Shown one piece after another: positions 58,081 to 64,000 of a stretch of DNA of 64,000 bases. The notes below the pieces were generated by a model that worked only from the letters and a program-made list of their open reading frames with translations, did no database searches and was not told the DNA's origin. Numbering within the stretch: the first letter of the stretch is position 1; each line of letters opens with the position of its first letter. The stretch covers positions 8,494,001-8,558,000 of the forward strand of contig JAHRBC010000001.1 of NCBI GenBank assembly GCA_022702545.1. The letters run 5' to 3'. A program made the position numbers and the translations under genes. This DNA comes from Phycomyces nitens. Lineage: Eukaryota > Mucoromycota > Mucoromycetes > Mucorales > Phycomycetaceae.

Positions 58081-59270
58081 ATTAAACCGACATTTCCTGG
58101 AGTTTTCTGTTTAATTTTATGATTTGGACCTTTATTTGTTTTGCAAGTAAACAGTGCACCTACCCATGTGCATATACATATCTGCGTTCAATAGAGGACA
58201 CCATGCTTCTCTATTTTTATATGTGATAAGAGGGTAGTATAGTGCTCAAAGAAGACTAGAAATCGAATTGGGGCTTGGGTGGAAGGATGGGCTGGCCAGA
58301 TATTGAGAATGAGCTTATTGCTGTAAAATCATGTTTTATAATGGTATTCTGGATAATGGTAATAATAGAATGAAGATATGATTTTAATCATAACCAGGTA
58401 GTTTGGCTCATTTCGTGTGCTTGGTTTATAAATCACAGGCACAAATGTCCTATAAGCCTTGATGGTTCGATTTGATTGTACGCATCGATCGAATGGCCCA
58501 GAATAGAGGCGTGCATGTTACAGGGAGCAAATGTCGATTCTGGTTCTCTTATCAATACCATTGCACCTCTTGTTTCTGTATTGTCGATTGTGCTTTTAAT
58601 GTTAATGGATAAATGTGGGGTTTATACCGTTTATACGAGTATTTATTGTAAAATGTGTATTCTACCAACTGATCTATTGCCAAACCATAAAGACTCTTTA
58701 TTATATTCATTACTAACCATTGTGCATTTTTTTTTCGAGATTGGTTTGTGTAACAAGACGATTCAAATCAGTAGTGCCTGTATATACATCTTTTTTAAAG
58801 ACATATAAAGCCACTCTATGTTTTTGGCTAGTGTTTTCTAGTTGATAGACAACGAATTCTAACCTAGATACATAACCCAAATGGGCATACAAATAAATAA
58901 AAACTTATAATTTATTTATTTAGCCTATTTTATTATATACCAAAATATATACACTGTCACGTGAAAAGTATTGTAAATTGAGATTTGTGGGTTAGTGTGA
59001 CCACTCTGTGTGCTTGTGTAGAGATCTGTCTCACTCTCCACTGTCTGTCTGTCTGTCTGTCTCTCTGTGTGTGTGTGCGTGTGTGACTAGCTCATTTCTG
59101 ACCTACAACTGATCACACACACATTACATACATACCCTCACAATCTGTACTTTGCAGTCGCACCTATTCTTTCACCCCTTTATTGCTCTTTTTTTCTCTC
59201 TTCTCTCTTAAGCCCTTTATTTTCAACCTTTTTCTATATAGATAATATATATATATATATTTAAGCAAAT
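58081..59270. other. RPL38 3' flank and Rab11 promoter region
   Basis: No gene seen. Near the Rab gene lie (CTGT)5 at about 59041-59062 and a GT run at 59067-59083, then a T/C-rich tract (59187-59215) and (TA)n just upstream of the start codon. Confidence 0.6.
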
Positions 59271-60337
59271 ATGAGCAGAGACGACGAATATGACTACTTG
59301 TTCAAGGGTAAGTATCTGACAAAGCAGTACTGCAGATGATGAGAACCATCAGATAAAATAATACTCACAATCCACATCTTTTTCTAGTTGTGCTGATTGG
59401 TGATTCTGGTGTCGGTAAGACCAACCTTTTGGGCCGCTTCACGCGTAATGAATTCAACCTTGAGTCCAAGAGTACCATTGGTGTTGAGTTTGCCACCAGA
59501 AGCATCCGGGTCGATAACAAGGTCATCAAGGCCCAGATCTGGGATACTGGTAAACATCATTTTTATTCTCTCAGATGCTTGACAAAAACCAACAATATTG
59601 AAACATTATATCCAACTTTTTCTTTAGCTGGCCAAGAACGCTACCGTGCAATTACTAGCGCGTATGTTGTCTAGAGATTGATTAAGCCTGATTTCTTATG
59701 ATTCTATGCTGATGATAGTTATTATCGTGGTGCTGTCGGTGCTCTGTTAGTCTATGACATTTCCAAACACTCGACCTATGAAAGTGTTGGACGCTGGTTA
59801 AAGGAACTCCGTGATCATGCAGATTCCAACATTGTTATTATGCTTGTTGGTAACAAGAGCGATCTTCGTCATTTGAGAGCTGTTCCTACTGATGATGCCA
59901 AGCAATTTGCTGGTGAGTTCTTTATAGGCATAGTATATAAACAGGGCTTTAATCTAAATTTCATTTTGTAGCTGATAACGGTCTTTCGTTTATCGAGACT
60001 TCCGCTTTGGACGCCACCAACGTCGAGCTCTCTTTCCAGAGAATCTTGACAGGTAAATTGATAAAACATGTGCATACAAGCCAAACAATAAAAGAGAGAA
60101 AAAGAGAGAAAGAACCAAAGGGAGAGAGGGGGCTTTGATGTACAGCGATTGTGGTTGGCCCAATACAAGTGCACACAGCAATAAGATTCTAATCTTGCAA
60201 CATTAATAGAAATTTACCGGATCGTGTCCAACAAGGCTTTGGAGTCGTCCAACAATGTCATCAAGCCCACTGGTGGACAGACTATTATGGTGTCCCAGTC
60301 CCCAGATGAACAAAAGCAGGGTGGTGGATGCTGCTAA
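59271..60337 (+). CDS. RAB11: Rab11/Ypt31-type small GTPase
   Basis: Drives secretory and recycling traffic from the late Golgi/endosomes. Exons 59271-59307, 59388-59549, 59628-59661, 59719-59912, 59972-60052 and 60210-60337 give 211 residues. P-loop GDSGVGKT (17-24), switch [16 protein letters not shown] (the Rab11 IGVEFATR signature), [32 protein letters not shown], and a double-Cys prenylation end GGGCC. Subfamily fits Rab11/Ypt31 by the [20 protein letters not shown] stretch and [11 protein letters not shown] possible effector link is the Arf-GEF and COG1 found in the same window, but that is only pathway knowledge. All splice sites are GT-AG. Confidence 0.97.
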
Positions 60338-60548
60338 AGAGGGATCTATGGATATAAAACAAAAATAAAGAGAGAGAGAGAGAGAAACTATAATGAAAGG
60401 AGGGAATGAAGAAAATAGTTTCCGAAAACATTAAAGAAATGTCCCTTAATTCTCTCTCTCTCTCTCTCTTTATTTTTTATATGCGATGTTTTACCTTTAT
60501 TTTTTCTTTCTCTCTCTCTTATATATCTTGTATCGCCCAAGCTTTAAA

Positions 60549-60583
<35 letters not shown>

Positions 60584-63500
60584 TATATTCTATATTCTAA
60601 CGACCCTTTTTTTATTTTTTTATATACATATATTAAAAACAATAAATAAATAAAAAATTATGAAATATTTTGATTTGAAACACAAAAAAAAGCCACTTTA
60701 GAAATGGCTAATGTAGGACAGAAAGTTTAAAAAGGTTTGAAAGAACCATGATTTATTTAATGTGGTGAGCAGGGTCACAGAAAAAAGACTTTGTCGTTTA
60801 GCCATAGTCTACTGATGGTTCACTGGGATATTCGATCTATAAATCTTCTTTATCTTTCTGATATTTCTTGCAAGTACTCACAATATGTGTTTATTCTATA
60901 AAACTCTTGTTTTAAAAAAAAAGCACCAATTTCAGTTTTTATCTAAAAGTACATTATACAAGCGATTGATACAATCTATCTGAGGAATAGTTGACACTGC
61001 TTGATTCCTAAACATACCGAGTCCATTTCATACATTATATATCCTACAAAGTTCTCCCCTCAAGGCTACTCTATATCTTTTTGAACAAGGATCCGGAGAC
61101 TACTTATCTTATGTACTTAAAAGGCATTAAATTTCGCACAACGATATTCCCTCGAGTTTGTTAAAAGCTTACCTCATGGTCTTTGGTACTTATTACTGTT
61201 GGGGTTCTAAGCACTTGAATTCTTCAAGGCCAACGGGGAATTCTGCAAGACATATAATATCGTACAATTATGATGCATAATCCCGCTGTTGGCATAATAT
61301 ATAGACTGAAAAGTAACAATGTACAAAAGTGCAATAGCATTATAGCAAAAATTTCCTTTTTCTTAATCTTTCCATGTTTCCACTCAAATATAAAACACTC
61401 ATTAAAGTCAACATTTGAATTTTGGTAACCAAAAGATCAAAACCTTTTACGAGATATTCTTTCTTACAATGGGTAGTATAAGCACTAATATAATACAAGG
61501 TGCCATTTTCTTGGAACTAAAAATGTTCATTCGACTCTATAAAGTTTTTCTATACGACAAAAGAAGCTTTTTTTTTATCAAACTCCCAAAGTGTCTTCCC
61601 AAGATCGGGACAGAACCATTTCCAAAATTCCTTGTATTGGTATTACTAGTTCTTGTTTCTTTTGCTAACGATATATCCGAATCATTTTGTACTTTTACAA
61701 CCTTACATGGAAAATAAAGAAAAAGGTAAAAGGGATGGAATCTTGACCTCACTTGACTCGCTACCCTCGAGTATATAGAAGTGCTTATTTGAGATAATAA
61801 AAGCAACCCATGAATTGTAAAACATGTAGTTTAAGGAGAATAAAAGGTTCAGTTAAAGGAATCCTTAATAGAAAATACATGTTTTAAATGATCAATCTCT
61901 TGAGGAAGTGAAATATAAAGCTTAGAGGCTCAACATTATCATCTGCAATAACATATAGACTATTTTTTTTTATCTATTGGGCGTAATACAAGTATACCTT
62001 TTTATTTCATCTATATGAGTATAAAACGGACTTGTAGATATACTAATTTTTCTTGACGATATTAATGCTGTATTTATGGCCAATGATGGTAATTGTGTAT
62101 TCTGTTGGAGGGTATTCTTCCTTGATGATCGACTTTTGATGTATGTATGAACAGATTAGTCTCCAATGTTATTTAGTATACTTTTTTTTTAAAAAAAATT
62201 GAAGAAAATATGTTCGTATAATGTAATACATAAACAAGCCTAAATTTTTACAAACTGGTACACACCAAGTCCATAAAACTTTTTGGTCTTTTTGGGCATA
62301 CGCTTCCCAAAATATCACAAGTCAATGTTTGAATAGCTTAGTATTGATCGGTCGGTTAAAACAAAACCTCACCTTTTCTGATGACTTTATATACTTCAAT
62401 ACCGAACCTACACCAATGATCCTACTGAATATAAATCTAGTAGAAAATGGACGATATTTTTCAGGCCATTGTTTGGGTTCTGGATTCAGTCTGTCTTGCA
62501 AGCAATATCCTGGTAATATTGAAATTGTTGCAGTATCATTCTTTTTGATTTATTGCCCATCCTTTGGCACAGGAAACAAAGTACCGATTGCATAGATTCT
62601 CAATATTTGTGCAGAACACCCTTTAGGATATCAACTTTTATTATAGTACAGGCTGTGGTATCCACTCCAGAACTGAGTGAAATACAGACTCTACAACCAA
62701 TCTCTGATTGCTCTTTGCTAATAAACATGACAAGTTGGCATCTAAGGAACGGTTACGCATCATTTAAATGTACACTTCGCACTTATACATTAATATCCAA
62801 CCATTGCATGACAAGGGCTTTAATTACAAGCGAATTTAAATGATTATTTGTATAATATTATTCAAATTCGCTTGTAATTAAAGTCTCCATTGTGGTAATC
62901 AAGGGTTTTTGGGGAACTTATAGATACCGTGAGAGTGTTATTTATTAAAGAAAGAATATTATGGTGGTTTATATAGTTATTATCCTAGTTCCCTTGTTCT
63001 ATTAATCTCTATTGTGTAATGGTTGGCTATCACTGTAGTAGTGTGAAGTGTACGTGTGCCTGGTGTGTAGCTGCTCCTGGGATGTTAACTTGCCATGGTC
63101 ATTAGCAAGTAGTAACCGGAGATCGGTTGTGGAGTCTGTATTCCACTCAACTGTGGTGCGTATACCACATAGAGCATCTTAATTGAAGCGTCATTTATAA
63201 GAGCCAAAGTGTCAGTTATACAGTAAATGTCGGGTTCATATTATTTTTTATTTAAAAGATGCGAACACATCCACATATCTCACTGTAATAATACAAAAGC
63301 AGCAGATATATATCAAACATCATATATCACCTGTACTTTCAATTGACAAAGAATATCAGTTATAAATATTTATATAGACCATTTTATGATCATCCGCTAT
63401 ACATGCTGTTCAATGACAATGCTAATATTATTATGTTTGTAAAAGTTATCATGGCCAAGATGCTACAAAAAAGGGTAAAAGTTCTTTGACTATGATTTCG

Positions 63501-64000
63501 ACATTAGATTAGCACATCATGGTAATGACAAGATGTATTGAAATGGCATGTCAAGACCATTTGACATGAAATCTCTAAAACTTGTATATAAATCTTACTG
63601 GAATATATATATATATATATTGTAGCAATAGCCCTGGGGTAAATATTGTATGTCTTATCTTCATGTAATTTTGAAGAGATTTTATTCCTGAATAAAAAGC
63701 GCACGGGCCATTTCAGAGTAACGTACAGAAACTAATCGCCGTTCAAAGAAGTACCACTGTCTTTAAAGATATTCCCACACCGATGAACACCACCTTTCAA
63801 ACTGATACTATACGATTTAAAAGTTCTTTACTTGTTTCTATTGAAAAAGAAGTAGTCTTAACATTAGTTGGGTCAAACTTATTTACATACAAATATGCGC
63901 TTCCATATATGGAGGAGCAATACATTCCCACACTTTGATGACTTCATCACCTGAAAATTTTTCTATATCTTAGCGCACTGGGGGCGAGGTTTTGTATTTT
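60338..64000. other. 3.6 kb without a supported gene
   Basis: CT-rich microsatellites follow the Rab gene (60449-60469 and 60552-60580). The remainder is AT-rich with short frames of no recognisable content. A perfect 20-base inverted repeat lies at 62818-62883, and 62930-63240 is GC-richer and LTR-like in texture, without a partner copy to prove it. Confidence 0.5.
62818..62883. repeat. Perfect 20-base inverted repeat with 26-base loop
   Basis: The left arm 62818-62837 (CTTTAATTACAAGCGAATTT) is the exact reverse complement of 62864-62883. It could fold into a strong hairpin, be the core of a miniature inverted-repeat element, or be a short inverted duplication. Confidence 0.9.

Noticed and set aside
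58476..58808. 110-residue plus-strand frame between RPL38 and the Rab gene
   Set aside because: Composition is that of AT-rich intergenic DNA and it has no family features.
1..64000. CRISPR arrays, bacterial operons, rRNA genes, biosynthetic clusters
   Set aside because: None seen. Repeats are microsatellites or transposon ends, and the genes are spliced eukaryotic genes with unrelated functions.

Overview
This is a fungal nuclear window. The genes are intron-rich, with short introns of about 45-110 bases that start GTAAGT or GTAAG and end TAG or CAG. Intergenic DNA is AT-rich and full of microsatellites. Chitin deacetylases, a MATA-type HMG-box protein, a small thaumatin-like protein and the style of the transposons point to Mucoromycota, most likely Mucorales. 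A Phycomyces-like genus is my inference, not something the sequence proves.

1-18.7 kb is a nest of transposon remains. In order it holds: a convergent pair made of an intact four-exon gene of unknown function and a Tnp2 (CACTA/Plavaka-like) transposase with an internal deletion (0.1-4.2 kb); a Ty3/gypsy element on the minus strand (4.7-9.45 kb) whose pol is split by an opposite-facing solo LTR with a clean 5-base target duplication; the 3' half of a PIF/Harbinger transposase with its SANT/MADF-like partner gene (9.5-11.4 kb); a Helitron Rep-helicase with two in-frame stops (12.8-17.5 kb); and a decayed chromodomain tail of another gypsy element (18.17-18.66 kb). Many of the lesions look like C:G to T:A changes.

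20-35 kb is gene-poor. It holds two divergently oriented chitin deacetylases (three exons on the minus strand, intronless on the plus strand), an HMG-box transcription factor between them, and a small two-exon gene for a secreted four-cysteine peptide (34.3-34.5 kb) that simple ORF scanning misses.

35-60.4 kb is a block of conserved housekeeping genes. On the minus strand: COG1 (Golgi tethering), a Sec7-PH Arf-GEF, NPL4 (Cdc48/p97 adaptor), a ChaC-type glutathione gamma-glutamylcyclotransferase, an SPX phosphate transporter of the Pho87/90/91 type, and a small thaumatin-like secreted protein. On the plus strand: a Boi-type SH3-SAM-PH protein with a C-terminal CH-like domain, ribosomal protein eL38, and a Rab11/Ypt31 GTPase. 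COG1, the Arf-GEF, the Boi-like protein and Rab11 all act in Golgi-to-surface membrane traffic and polarity, which suits hyphal growth, but their adjacency is not evidence of co-regulation. A decayed TnpB/Fanzor-like gene lies at 56.3-57.0 kb, and 60.4-64 kb has no gene I can support.

Exon coordinates were derived by hand from splice sites and reading phase. Every spliced gene listed as CDS closes in frame.
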